Source: an uncultured Selenomonas sp. (GTDB lineage: Bacteria > Bacillota > Negativicutes > Selenomonadales > Selenomonadaceae). Taken from it: a stretch of DNA of 64,000 bases. Positions within the stretch are counted from its first letter, which is position 1. Each line of letters begins with the position of its first letter. Made by a program: the position numbers and the translations under genes. The stretch is from the NCBI GenBank assembly GCA_905372355.1, contig CAJPOT010000003.1, positions 1 through 64,000 of the forward strand, given 5' to 3'. The notes under the pieces were generated by a model. The model was not told the DNA's origin. It worked only from the letters and a program-made list of their open reading frames with translations, and made no database searches. This document shows, in pieces, positions 44,838-62,232 of this stretch.

Positions 44838-45787
44838 GGAAATACCTCAGGATAGATGAGCTTCGCCATCATCTCGAAGGCTTCAGGATAGTGCAGTCCG
44901 GGACTCAGAAGGAAGAGATCCTGCGGCAGGTAATAGAGTTTTCCCTGCTGAATTGCAGGAATGCTCTGCCACGCGGGACTTTCAGCGATCGTCTTTTCCA
45001 TATTTTTCTTGATCTCATCCATCTTGCCCATGCTCGTGACAAAGATGATGTCCGGATTCTGCTCGACGAGAGTTTCCATGCTGTATGGCGCAGCATCGGG
45101 ATTCTTCTCCAGCGGCGTCATACCGCTCGCCACGTTCTCCCAGCCGAGCATCTTGACGATGGAGCCTGCGATGCTGCCGTCGAGCTGCACGCTCAAGCCC
45201 TGCGACGTGCTGTGCAGGATGGCGACACGCTTCTTCTCCTTTGGCACGCGTGCAAGGACGCCCTGAATCTTCTCGTCCATCTCCTTGACAAGCGTCTCGC
45301 CCTTCTCCTTTTCTCCTGTGACCTGCGCAAAAATCCTGACCTCGCGCTTCACGTCCTCGTAGCTTTTCATGTCGATGACGATGGACGGAATCCCATTTGC
45401 CTCAAGCGTCGACAGGAGCTTTTCGTTCATGCCCTTATTGACGATGACGAGATCGGGCTGACAAGCGAGCACCTTCTCCACATCGATCTGGTAGACCTCG
45501 CCAACGCTTGCCTTGTCCTTGGCATAATCGGGCATCTTCGTCTTGGAATCCGGCCGGCCAACGACATCGCCGCCCACGGCATGAAGCGGCTCAAGGAACG
45601 ATGCCGACAGCACGACGATGCGCTCCGGCTTCTTTCCAAGTGCGACCTCGCGCCCCATATCGTCCTTGATTACGGCAAAATTTGCGCCCTGTTCCGTCTT
45701 CGCCGCTTCCTTCGCACCGCATCCTGCAAGAATTGCAAGCATCACGACCAAAAGGGAAAGAGCAAACGCCCTATAAAAATTTCCGCA
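44834..45787 (-). CDS. ABC transporter substrate-binding lipoprotein, FecB/BtuF type
   Basis: A 317-residue class III binding protein. An N-terminal lipoprotein signal ends in the lipobox LAILAGC near residues 17-23. The mature part has the typical opening DMGREVALGKKPERIVVLS, and LACQPDLVIVNKG and NPDIIFVTSMGK lobes. ATG at 45787 follows AAGGAGG by 8 nt; a start at 45808 would place seven extra residues ahead of the signal. It is adjacent to cbiL, hinting at a corrinoid or cobalt link. Confidence 0.93.
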   Translation of the reverse strand, partial: CGNFYRAFALSLLVVMLAILAGCGAKEAAKTEQGANFAVIKDDMGREVALGKKPERIVVLSASFLEPLHAVGGDVVGRPDSKTKMPDYAKDKASVGEVYQIDVEKVLACQPDLVIVNKGMNEKLLSTLEANGIPSIVIDMKSYEDVKREVRIFAQVTGEKEKGETLVKEMDEKIQGVLARVPKEKKRVAILHSTSQGLSVQLDGSIAGSIVKMLGWENVASGMTPLEKNPDAAPYSMETLVEQNPDIIFVTSMGKMDEIKKNMEKTIAESPAWQSIPAIQQGKLYYLPQDLFLLSPGLHYPEAFEMMAKLIYPEVFP

Positions 45788-45804
45788 CATGTTCAAGACC
45801 TCCT

Positions 45805-46506
45805 TCAAGCATTGCGTCGCGTCAGAATCGTCGACAGGTAATTGACCTTCTTATCCTTCTGCGCCTCGATATCATCGATGCGTTCCTCATCGGGCAGGCC
45901 GCAGCGGCTCACCATCACGGCATCCTTCGCCAAGCCGCTTTCGCTGAGCATATCAGCGATTTCGGGGAAGTTCTTGTATACTTTCATCAGGACGGCATTG
46001 TCCGTCACGGGCAGGATCTTGGCAATCTTCTCGGGCGAAGCCGTCGCCGGAATGATGGAAAGAATATCGTTTCCCTCGACGATCGGATAGCCGAGCTTGC
46101 TGCCAATGGCGCAGAACGCCGGAATCCCCGGAATCGTCTCGATCGTCACCGCTTCATGCTCAAGCAGACGATAGACATAGATGTAAGTGCTGTAAAACAT
46201 CGGATCGCCCAAGGTCAGGAACGCCACATTCTTTCCCACCTCCAAGAGTGCGAGAATCTCCGCCTTGTTCTCCTCCCATGCTTTCGTGGACTCGGCAAAA
46301 TTCGCAACCATCGGAAAGACCTGATAGACGATCTCGATATCCTTCTTCAAGTAAGGACGCGCGATGGAAAGCGCGACGCTACCGTCCTTCTTCTCCGTCT
46401 TGGGCGCGATGAGCACATCTGCCTTCTCCATCGCACGAATTGCCTTGACCGTCAAAAGCTCGGGGTCACCCGGTCCCACGCCAATGCCGAAAAATGTTCC
46501 CTTCAT
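45805..46506 (-). CDS. cbiL: Cobalt-precorrin-2 C20-methyltransferase
   Basis: SAM-dependent methylation at C-20, the first committed step after cobalt insertion. The 233-residue tetrapyrrole methylase begins MKGTFFGIGVGPGDPELLTVKA and has VAFLTLGDPMFYSTYIYVYR near 101 and TIPGIPAFCAIGSKLGYPI near 128. ATG at 46506 has AGGAGG 6 nt upstream. The frame runs open to 46644, but the promoter lies in that stretch. It is separated by 30 kb from the other cbi genes and leads the operon with the ABC transporter. Confidence 0.95.
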   Translation of the reverse strand: MKGTFFGIGVGPGDPELLTVKAIRAMEKADVLIAPKTEKKDGSVALSIARPYLKKDIEIVYQVFPMVANFAESTKAWEENKAEILALLEVGKNVAFLTLGDPMFYSTYIYVYRLLEHEAVTIETIPGIPAFCAIGSKLGYPIVEGNDILSIIPATASPEKIAKILPVTDNAVLMKVYKNFPEIADMLSESGLAKDAVMVSRCGLPDEERIDDIEAQKDKKVNYLSTILTRRNA

Positions 46507-46528
46507 ACCATACCTCCTATTGCTTCTA

Positions 46529-46576
46529 CAAAAGAACCGCCCGAGCGGGCACAACTGCACCAGCTTCGAGCGGTTC
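46529..46576 (-). promoter_or_regulatory. Folded leader hairpin before cbiL
   Basis: On the minus strand GAACCGC and GCGGTTC close a hairpin of about 43 nt with an inner GCCCG/CGGGC stem, followed by TTTTGT. It ends about 25 nt before the cbiL ATG and could act as an attenuator. I could not match it to a known riboswitch; the B12 box is absent. Confidence 0.5.
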
Positions 46577-46608
46577 ATATTCGCCTCTGGGGGCAATTCC
46601 CTCTCGCC

Positions 46609-46638
46609 ATTATATACCATTCCTTCAAGGAATGGCAA
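46609..46638 (-). promoter_or_regulatory. cbiL operon promoter with a palindromic operator
   Basis: On the minus strand TTGCCA (46633-46638) and TATAAT (46609-46614) are 18 bp apart. A perfect palindrome, CCATTCCTT-G-AAGGAATGG (46617-46635), fills the spacer and touches the -35. A repressor bound there would block polymerase. It does not resemble a Fur box. Confidence 0.75.
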
Positions 46639-46686
46639 GGTCATGTTTAGGAGACTGCAGAGGCATCACAAACATTCATCTCTTGC

Positions 46687-46935
46687 CTATTTCGGCTCTT
46701 CCAAAAGGGCGAGCAATTCGTCGTAATCCTTCTTCAGCTTGTAGTATTCATCGGCAAGCTGCAAAGCGGCGAGCACGCCGATCTTCGTGCCCGAGAAACT
46801 GCGGGTCTTTTTGGCGACGTCGCGCATGTTGTCATCCACGAGCTTGGCAAGCTGGCGCACATAGTCGGCAGGTTCATCGCTCTTGAGCGGATACACTTCG
46901 CCGAATATCTCAACGACTACCTTCTTCTTTTCCAT
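46687..46935 (-). CDS. zapA: Cell division protein ZapA
   Basis: A small FtsZ-ring stabiliser of 82 residues. It has VVVEIFGEVYPLKSDEPADYVRQLAKLVDDNM at the N-terminus, then a coiled-coil helix ending LKKDYDELLALLEEPK. ATG at 46935 starts the family-typical MEKKKVVVEIFGE and lies 19 nt after the pheT stop; the ribosome site is weak. Position directly after pheT is common in Firmicutes. Confidence 0.92.
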   Translation of the reverse strand: MEKKKVVVEIFGEVYPLKSDEPADYVRQLAKLVDDNMRDVAKKTRSFSGTKIGVLAALQLADEYYKLKKDYDELLALLEEPK

Positions 46936-46954
46936 CGTTTCACCCGCTGTCTTT

Positions 46955-49387
46955 TCAGGCGCGAAGCTCAGCGCCACATTCTTTTTGGAGCGCCGCCAAG
47001 ATCTTCGCTACGGCTTCGTCGGCTTCTTCATCCTTCAAGGTCTTGTCCGCCGACTGGAAGTCGACGCTGAATGCCATGCTCTTCTTGCCCTCGGCGACCT
47101 GCTCGCCCGTGTAAACGTCGAAGAGGTGCAGATCCTTGAAGAACTTGCCCGCACTCTTTTCGATGGTGCGTGCGAGTCGCGCCGCATCCGTCTGCTCGTC
47201 GACGAGCAGTGCGAGGTCGCGCGAGATCGCGGGGAAGCGCGGCAGCGGCTCATAGCGGAAGTTCTTCGCGCGATACTTGAGCAAGGTCTCGACGTCCATC
47301 TCGAAGATGTATGCTTTCTTGTGGATGCCGAGCGCTTTCAGGACAGCAGGATGCACCTCGCCGAGCACGGCGATGACCTCCCTGCCCTTCTTGAAGAATG
47401 CCGTCTTCCCCGGATGCAGCGCGAAGTGTTCGCCGCTTTCCACCGTATAGTTGGCGATGGAAAGACGCGCGAGGAGTTCTTCCACGACGCCCTTGACATC
47501 GTAGAAATCGACGGCTTCATTGTCCTGATTCCAGCCGATCGGATGACGTCTGCCTGCAAGAAACCCTGCGAGCTTCATGATTTCCTCGGGCTGCTCCGTC
47601 ACGGGCAGCTCCTTCGGCACAAAGATCGGCGCGACCTCGAAGAGGCGCAGATCTTCGTTCTTGCGCGAGAAGTTGCGCTGTGCGTTTTCCAAGAGGTTGG
47701 AAAGGAGCGTCGTGCGCACGAGCGGATATTCGTCCGTCAGCGGATTCATGATGGGCACGGCGCGGCGCAGGGAGCTCGCCTGCGGCACCTGCATCTTGTC
47801 GAACATGCTCGGATGCGTGAAGCTGAAGGACACGGTTTCCGTCATGCCGAGTCCTGTGAGAATCTCCTTGATGCGGCCGATGAATGCGAGCCTCTCGCTC
47901 TGGCGTCCCTGCACGGCTTCGCCGCGCGGGCGCGTCGCGGCAATCTTGTCGTAGCCGTGGATGCGCGCGACTTCTTCAGAGATGTCCTCCATTAAGGTCA
48001 CATCGCTGCGCCACGAGGGCACACATGCGATGTACGAGCTGCCCTCCTCGCGCACGGCGAAGCCGAGTTTTTCGAGGATGCGCTTCATCTCCGCACCTTC
48101 GATCTCCGTGCCGAGACGCGCATTGACCGCCGCCGCGGTGAACGTGACTTCCACTGGCTCTTTCGGCGCGGGATATACGTCGACGACGCCCGAGGCAACC
48201 GTGCAGGCGCCCATCTGCTGCAGGAGCTGCGCTGCACGATCGAGCGCACGCACCGTATGCGCGACGTCGACGCCGCGCTCGAAGCGCCCCGACGCCTCGG
48301 AGCGAAGGCCAAGAGCGCGGCTCGTGCGGCGAATGCTCGCGCCGTTGAACGCGGCGGCCTCCAGGACGACAGTCTGCGTCGCGTCGGTGACTTCCGATTC
48401 CAGACCGCCCATGACACCGGCAAGACCCGCGGCCTTTTCCGCATCGGCAATGACGAGTTCCGTTCCCTTGGCGCGGCGTGAGGAATCGTCGAGCGTATGA
48501 AGCTCCTCGCCTTTTGCCGCAAGCCGCGCCGTGAGCTTCTTCCCCGCGATCTGCACCCAATCGTAGGCGTGCATGGGCTGGCCGAATTCCAACATGACGA
48601 AGTTCGTGACGTCGACGACATTGTTGATGGCGCGGATGCCTGCATCTTCCAGCCGCTTCGCCATCCATGCGGGCGACGGCGCGATCTTGACGTTCTGCAG
48701 GACGCGCGCGGAGAAGCGACTGCAAAGCTCGGGCGCCGCTATGCCGATCTCGATGAGGTCAGAAGCCTTGACGGAGGCGTCTTCTTCGACGCGAATCTCA
48801 GGGAACTTCGCCTCGCCTCCCGTGAGCACGGCGGCTTCGCGCACAAGCCCCAAGACACTGAAGCAGTCGCCGCGGTTCGCCGTAAGCTCGAATTCTAGGA
48901 CGACGCCATCGAGTCCCAATGCCTTGCTCGCCGGAATCCCTACGGGCGTATCGGGCGGCAGGATGTAGATGCCGTCCTTTTGCTCCTCTGTCAGATTCGA
49001 TTCATCGAGCTTCAGCTCGCCGGCGGAGCAAAGCATGCCGTTCGACACGATGCCGCGCAGTTTGCCCTTCGCAATCTTCAAGCCGTTCGGCAGATGCGCG
49101 CCGACGAGCGCGACGGGAACGATGTCACCTTGATGCACGTTGTCCGCGCCCGTCTGAATCGTGACGAGTTCCTTTTGCCCGACATTCATCCGGCAGACGA
49201 GAAGATGGTCGGAGTCGGGATTCGGTTCAAGCTTTTCGATGCGTCCCGTGACGACCTTGTCCAGTCCGCTGTCCGCACGCACGACATTCTCCACGGGCAC
49301 GCCCGCCATCGTGTATTTGTCGGCGAGTTCTTCTGCCGTCTCCTTGAAATCTATATAATCATGAAGCCATTCGATCGATACCTGCAT
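46955..49387 (-). CDS. pheT: Phenylalanyl-tRNA synthetase, beta subunit
   Basis: Charges tRNA-Phe as part of the (alpha-beta)2 enzyme. The 810-residue protein has all domains: the N-terminal EMAP/tRNA-binding domain (about 40-150, VVTGRIEKLEPNPDSDHLLVC), the B3/B4 editing domain (about 200-400), the B5 domain (about 400-475), the catalytic-like core, and the C-terminal anticodon-binding domain (PRFPAISRDLALLVDEQ). ATG at 49387 follows pheS by 17 nt. Confidence 0.97.
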   Translation of the reverse strand: MQVSIEWLHDYIDFKETAEELADKYTMAGVPVENVVRADSGLDKVVTGRIEKLEPNPDSDHLLVCRMNVGQKELVTIQTGADNVHQGDIVPVALVGAHLPNGLKIAKGKLRGIVSNGMLCSAGELKLDESNLTEEQKDGIYILPPDTPVGIPASKALGLDGVVLEFELTANRGDCFSVLGLVREAAVLTGGEAKFPEIRVEEDASVKASDLIEIGIAAPELCSRFSARVLQNVKIAPSPAWMAKRLEDAGIRAINNVVDVTNFVMLEFGQPMHAYDWVQIAGKKLTARLAAKGEELHTLDDSSRRAKGTELVIADAEKAAGLAGVMGGLESEVTDATQTVVLEAAAFNGASIRRTSRALGLRSEASGRFERGVDVAHTVRALDRAAQLLQQMGACTVASGVVDVYPAPKEPVEVTFTAAAVNARLGTEIEGAEMKRILEKLGFAVREEGSSYIACVPSWRSDVTLMEDISEEVARIHGYDKIAATRPRGEAVQGRQSERLAFIGRIKEILTGLGMTETVSFSFTHPSMFDKMQVPQASSLRRAVPIMNPLTDEYPLVRTTLLSNLLENAQRNFSRKNEDLRLFEVAPIFVPKELPVTEQPEEIMKLAGFLAGRRHPIGWNQDNEAVDFYDVKGVVEELLARLSIANYTVESGEHFALHPGKTAFFKKGREVIAVLGEVHPAVLKALGIHKKAYIFEMDVETLLKYRAKNFRYEPLPRFPAISRDLALLVDEQTDAARLARTIEKSAGKFFKDLHLFDVYTGEQVAEGKKSMAFSVDFQSADKTLKDEEADEAVAKILAALQKECGAELRA

Positions 49388-49404
49388 GAAACTTTTCCTC
49401 CCCC

Positions 49405-50547
<1,143 letters not shown>

Positions 50548-50572
50548 TCATTATTGTTGCAATACTGATAAA

Positions 50573-50601
50573 AGTATATTACAGAAGGGAAGAAAAGGCA
50601 A
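50573..50601 (-). promoter_or_regulatory. Promoter of pheS-pheT-zapA
   Basis: On the minus strand TTGCCT (50596-50601) and TATACT (50573-50578) are 17 bp apart. The leader is about 130 nt. The divergent U32 gene uses TATACT at 50641-50646 on the plus strand. Confidence 0.75.
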
Positions 50602-50691
50602 ATCTTTTACGGAAATTCGCCAGAAAGGCTAGAAATATGGTATACTATACGTTAAACGGAAAAATCATGAGCAAAGGAGCATGAAAAAAAT

Positions 50692-52641
50692 ATGCTATTA
50701 ACCCGTAATTGCGTGGAGCTTCTCGCACCGGCCGGCACCTGGGATGCCCTCGTCGCGGCTGTCGAGGCGGGCGCGGATGCCGTCTATCTGGGCGGCAAGC
50801 ACTTCAATATGCGCATGCACCACGGCGATACGAATTTCGACAACGAGATGCTGAAAAAAGCCGTCGACTTTACGCACGAACACGGCGTCAAGCTCTATAT
50901 CACCTTGAACAATCTCATCAGCGAGGAAGAGCTTCCCGCCCTGCGCGAATATCTGCTCTACCTGCAGGAGATCCGCCCCGACGCGATCCTCGTGCAGGAC
51001 TTCGCCGTGCTTGAGCTGAAAAAGGAACTGGGCATCGACATCCCGCTGCACACCTCGGTCATGATGAATACGCACAACGAGGCGGCGATTGAAAAACTCA
51101 AGGAATACGGCATCACGCGCATCGTTGTCGGGCGCGAGATGACGCTCTCTGAACTGAGCCTCTTCAAGGAACGCACGGGGCTAGAAGTCGAATACTTCAT
51201 GCACGGCGACATGTGCATGTCCGAGAGCGGCCAGTGCATCCATTCGGGCGTGCTCTTCGGTCAGAGCGGCAACCGCGGCCGCTGTCTGAAGCCCTGCCGC
51301 TGGGCGTATGAGCTGATCGACGAGGAGACGGGCGAGGTCTTGGATGCCGAGAGCGAAGGCCCGTACAAGCTCGCTTTGAAGGACATGTGCATGTATCGCA
51401 ACATCCCCGAGCTCATTCAGGCAGGCGTTCACTCCTTCAAGATCGAGGGACGCATGCGCCCGGCGGAGTTCATCCGCCGCATCGTGCGCACCTACCGCAA
51501 GGCGATTGACAGCTACATCGCCGATCCTTTCGGCTACCAAGTCGACGAAGCGGGCTGGCGCGACCTCTTCGACAACCGTGCGCGCGACTTCACGACGACG
51601 TTCGCCTTAGGGCCGACGACAGCACGCGACATCGGCTTTGACGGCACGCGAGAACCTCGCTTCTTCAGCGAGGCCGTGAAGGAGCCGGGCTTCCAGGACG
51701 ACATTCTGAAGGCGGAGCGCCCCATCGCACGCGAGAATGCGCCCCATCGCCGTCTCTCGGTGCGCGTCGGCGACATCGAAGGCGCACGCGCCGCCATCGA
51801 GAGCGGCGCCGATGCCGTCTACGTCGGCGGCGAGGCATTCCGCCCGAAGAAGCCGTGGCGGCTCACGGACATCGAATCTGTCATCGAAACGGCGAATGAA
51901 TCGGGCGCAAAGGTCTTTGTCAATACGCCGCGCACAACGATGCGCCGCGAATGCGGCGAGCTCGAGCAGTTCTTCACGGCACTCGAACGCCTGCAGCCCG
52001 CAGGTGTCCTTGTCAGCAACCTCGGCTCGCTGCGCCTCGCCCAGACGATCACGAGCCTGCCCGTGCAGGCCGATCTCTCGTTCAACCTCTTCAACCATCT
52101 CGCCGCGAAGTTCCTCAAGGAAAACGGTCTTGCCATGGCGGCATCCTCCTTCGAGCTTTCCTTCGAGCAGCTTCGAAGCCTCGTTGAAGCCTCGGAACTT
52201 CCCATCGAAACGGTCGTGCATGGCTCTTACGAATCCATGATCCTCGATCACAACCTGCCCGAGATGTCCTTGGGCAACTACGACCCGCTGAAGAATCCCG
52301 AATTTCTCGATCGCCGCTATGCACTGCGCGACAGGGCGGGCGAGGTTCATTCCATCCGCATCGACCAGTTCGGGCGCAACCACCTCTACTTCGCGAAGGA
52401 TCTGTGTCTTTATCCGTACCTTGAGAAGTTCAACGGCATCGCCTCCTACCGCATTGAGGCGCAGGACTACGCGCCTGCGCTTGTCTCTCTCGTCACGAAG
52501 ACGTACCGCGAGGCGCTCGATGCGCTCTCGCGCGGGGAAAAGGCTTTCGATGAATCCGCGCTCGCCGCACTCGCCGAAAAGAGTCCGCGCGCTTTCGGTC
52601 TCGGCATCTACCGTTTCCGCGAGTCAAAGGATTCGATCTAA
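50692..52641 (+). CDS. Peptidase U32 family protein, two-domain form
   Basis: A 649-residue protein with two copies of the U32 barrel: residues about 5-330 (LLAPAGTWDALVAAVEAGADAVYLGG) and about 360-640 (VGDIEGARAAIESGADAVYVGG). The signature with conserved cysteines, ESGQCIHSGVLFGQSGNRGR then CLKPC, lies near 183-205, and KIEGRMRPAEFIRRIVRTYRKAI near 251. Relatives include RlhA, which hydroxylates 23S rRNA, and collagenase-like PrtC. RNA modification is more likely than proteolysis, but this is inference. It is transcribed divergently from pheS. Confidence 0.9.
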   Translation: MLLTRNCVELLAPAGTWDALVAAVEAGADAVYLGGKHFNMRMHHGDTNFDNEMLKKAVDFTHEHGVKLYITLNNLISEEELPALREYLLYLQEIRPDAILVQDFAVLELKKELGIDIPLHTSVMMNTHNEAAIEKLKEYGITRIVVGREMTLSELSLFKERTGLEVEYFMHGDMCMSESGQCIHSGVLFGQSGNRGRCLKPCRWAYELIDEETGEVLDAESEGPYKLALKDMCMYRNIPELIQAGVHSFKIEGRMRPAEFIRRIVRTYRKAIDSYIADPFGYQVDEAGWRDLFDNRARDFTTTFALGPTTARDIGFDGTREPRFFSEAVKEPGFQDDILKAERPIARENAPHRRLSVRVGDIEGARAAIESGADAVYVGGEAFRPKKPWRLTDIESVIETANESGAKVFVNTPRTTMRRECGELEQFFTALERLQPAGVLVSNLGSLRLAQTITSLPVQADLSFNLFNHLAAKFLKENGLAMAASSFELSFEQLRSLVEASELPIETVVHGSYESMILDHNLPEMSLGNYDPLKNPEFLDRRYALRDRAGEVHSIRIDQFGRNHLYFAKDLCLYPYLEKFNGIASYRIEAQDYAPALVSLVTKTYREALDALSRGEKAFDESALAALAEKSPRAFGLGIYRFRESKDSI

Positions 52642-52699
52642 AAAAGCGCGGATGAATCCAACGCTCATTTCGTTCACGCTCCCCTAAGGAGGTCATTAT

Positions 52700-53992
52700 T
52701 TGAAAGAATACATCGGTGCCGAAGCCATCCTCGAAAAGAAGAAGAAGTACATCATGCCCTGTCTCGGCCACTTCTACCGTGAGCCGCGCCAAATCGTGCG
52801 CGGCTCCATGCAGTACCTCTTCGACAGCGAGGGCAGGAAGTATCTCGACTGTTTCGCGGGTGTTTCCGTCATCAACTGCGGCCACTGCAATCCCGAGATT
52901 ACGGAGAAGGTCACAAAGCAGGTCGAAACATTGCAGCATGTCTGCAACATCTACTTGACGGAGAACTTCGTGAACCTCGCCGAAAAACTCGCCGAGATCA
53001 CGCCCGGCGACCTGCAGAAGAGCTTCTTCTGCTCGACGGGCACGGAAGCGACGGAGGGCGCTGCGCTGCTCGCGACCATTCACACGGGAAGCAGCGAGTT
53101 CATCGCACTCCGAAACGGTCTGCACGGGCGCACAAAGCTCACGATGAGCCTTACGGGCATCGGCATGTGGCGCACCGATCCGAACCCCGTCGGCGGCATC
53201 CAGTTTGCACCGAACCCCTACTGCTACCGCTGTCCGCTCGGCAAGACGCATCCAGAATGCGGCCTTGCCTGCGCCGATGAGGTCGAGACGATCATCCGGA
53301 CGGCGACGAGCGGCAGGCCCGCCGCCTTCATCGCCGAAAGCATCCAGGGCAACGCCGGCATCATCGTGCCACCTAAAGGATACTTCCAGCGCGTCAAAGA
53401 AATCATCTCGTCCTACGGCGGTCTCTTCATCGCGGACGAGGTACAGACGGGATTTGCTCGCACGGGCAGGATGTTCGCCATCGAGCACGCGGGCGTCGTG
53501 CCCGACATCATGTGCGTCGCCAAGGCGCTCGGCAACGGACAGCCCATCTCCGCCTTCATCGCGAGTGCCAAGGTCGCTGACAGCTACACGAAGCCCGGCG
53601 CCTCAACCTTGGGAGGCAACCCCGTTTCGAGTACGGCAGGACTCGCCGTCCTCAACTACATCGAGGAGCATCACCTCGCCGAAAATGCCGAAGCGCGCGG
53701 CAAACAATTGCGCAAGGGACTCGCCGAAATTCAGAAGCGCCACCCGATCATCGGCGACATCCGCGGCCTCGGCCTTATGACGGGCGCAGAATTCGTCCAC
53801 AGCGACAAGCGCCCCGCCCCTGAAGAGCTGGACACAGTGCTCGAAGAGCTCAAAGATCGCGGCTTCATCGTCGGCAAGAACGGCGTCGCCAGAAACGTCA
53901 TGGCGTTCCAGCCGCCGCTCATCATCACGGAAGAGAATATCAACGACGTGCTCAATGCCCTTGAGCACGTGTTGGTGAAGTTCAAGTTGTAG
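52700..53992 (+). CDS. Class III aminotransferase (AGXT2/GABA-transaminase-like)
   Basis: A 430-residue PLP aminotransferase: FCSTGTEATEGAALLA near 110, the PLP-ring aspartate in FIADEVQTGF (Asp246), the Schiff-base lysine in CVAKALGNGQPI (Lys275), and STLGGNPVSSTAGLA. A four-cysteine cluster (Cys175, 178, 187, 191, in NPYCYRCPLGKTHPECGLAC) could bind a metal and is typical of a subgroup. TTG at 52700 follows AAGGAGG. The substrate (beta-alanine, GABA, alanine-glyoxylate) cannot be told. It follows the U32 gene by 58 nt. Confidence 0.9.
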   Translation: MKEYIGAEAILEKKKKYIMPCLGHFYREPRQIVRGSMQYLFDSEGRKYLDCFAGVSVINCGHCNPEITEKVTKQVETLQHVCNIYLTENFVNLAEKLAEITPGDLQKSFFCSTGTEATEGAALLATIHTGSSEFIALRNGLHGRTKLTMSLTGIGMWRTDPNPVGGIQFAPNPYCYRCPLGKTHPECGLACADEVETIIRTATSGRPAAFIAESIQGNAGIIVPPKGYFQRVKEIISSYGGLFIADEVQTGFARTGRMFAIEHAGVVPDIMCVAKALGNGQPISAFIASAKVADSYTKPGASTLGGNPVSSTAGLAVLNYIEEHHLAENAEARGKQLRKGLAEIQKRHPIIGDIRGLGLMTGAEFVHSDKRPAPEELDTVLEELKDRGFIVGKNGVARNVMAFQPPLIITEENINDVLNALEHVLVKFKL

Positions 53993-54011
53993 AAACAGCA
54001 GTCTTCCACAT

Positions 54012-54050
54012 AAAAAATCCCGCGAGTGCCAAAACTCGCGGGATTTTTTT
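54012..54050. terminator. Bidirectional terminator, aminotransferase / rpoC
   Basis: A perfect 16-bp stem AAAAAATCCCGCGAGT with its complement, GCCAAA loop, and A/T runs at both ends. It separates convergent genes. Confidence 0.9.
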
Positions 54051-54065
54051 ACAGGAAAATCGCTC

Positions 54066-58148
<4,083 letters not shown>

Positions 58149-58165
58149 CGAGGGTTCACTCCCTT

Positions 58166-61903
<3,738 letters not shown>

Positions 61904-61980
61904 TAAATCCCTCACCCCTTAGCCAAATATCGGTCTATAACCAAAAGCACGCAAAAAAGACAACGAAGGACAGGAAAGCC

Positions 61981-62021
61981 AAAAAAAGACAAGGCATAAA
62001 ACTGTCGCTTGATACCTTGTC
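61981..62021 (-). terminator. Terminator-like hairpin in the rpoB leader
   Basis: Minus-strand stem GACAAGG.AT / AT.CCTTGTC with a 16-nt loop, immediately followed by T7. It lies between the predicted promoter (62168-62196) and rpoB, 78 nt before the ATG, so rpoBC transcription must read through it. Confidence 0.7.
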
Positions 62022-62052
62022 CGCTCTCTCCCATCTTGCTCGCTATCATTCG

Positions 62053-62079
62053 GGAAGCGCTGATAAATGCAGCGATTCC
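62053..62079. repeat. MITE remnant in the rpoB leader
   Basis: The plus strand reads GGAAGCGCTGATAAAT then GCAGCGATTCC, that is, two ends of the MITE family (33047-33207) joined with the centre missing. It forms a small hairpin (GGAA.CGCTG / CAGCG.TTCC). No target duplication is visible. Confidence 0.55.
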
Positions 62080-62167
62080 TTTACGTTTATTCAGTTCTCA
62101 TGCGTCCAACAATGCGTTAAACGCGCAAATGCGCATAGTTGGAATAACATACACGCTGTAATAAGTG

Positions 62168-62196
62168 ATTCTAGCATGGGATTATCCAATATTCAA
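62168..62196 (-). promoter_or_regulatory. Promoter of rpoB-rpoC
   Basis: On the minus strand TTGAAT (62191-62196) and TAGAAT (62168-62173) are 17 bp apart. The leader is about 255 nt. The gap (61904-62232) also holds a GCGCA/TGCGC hairpin near 62122-62136, the MITE remnant and the terminator; no further gene was seen. Confidence 0.75.
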
Positions 62197-62232
62197 TGGG
62201 TCTTTTCTCCCTTAAGAAAATTTTTCACAGAT

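Noticed and set aside
46529..46602. Cobalt/nickel or cobalamin riboswitch before cbiL
   Set aside because: The B12 box is absent, and I could not match the leader confidently to the NiCo consensus. It was kept only as an unassigned hairpin.
46507..46644. 46-residue N-terminal extension of CbiL
   Set aside because: The stretch contains the TATAAT promoter and the folded leader; the AGGAGG and family N-terminus are at 46506.
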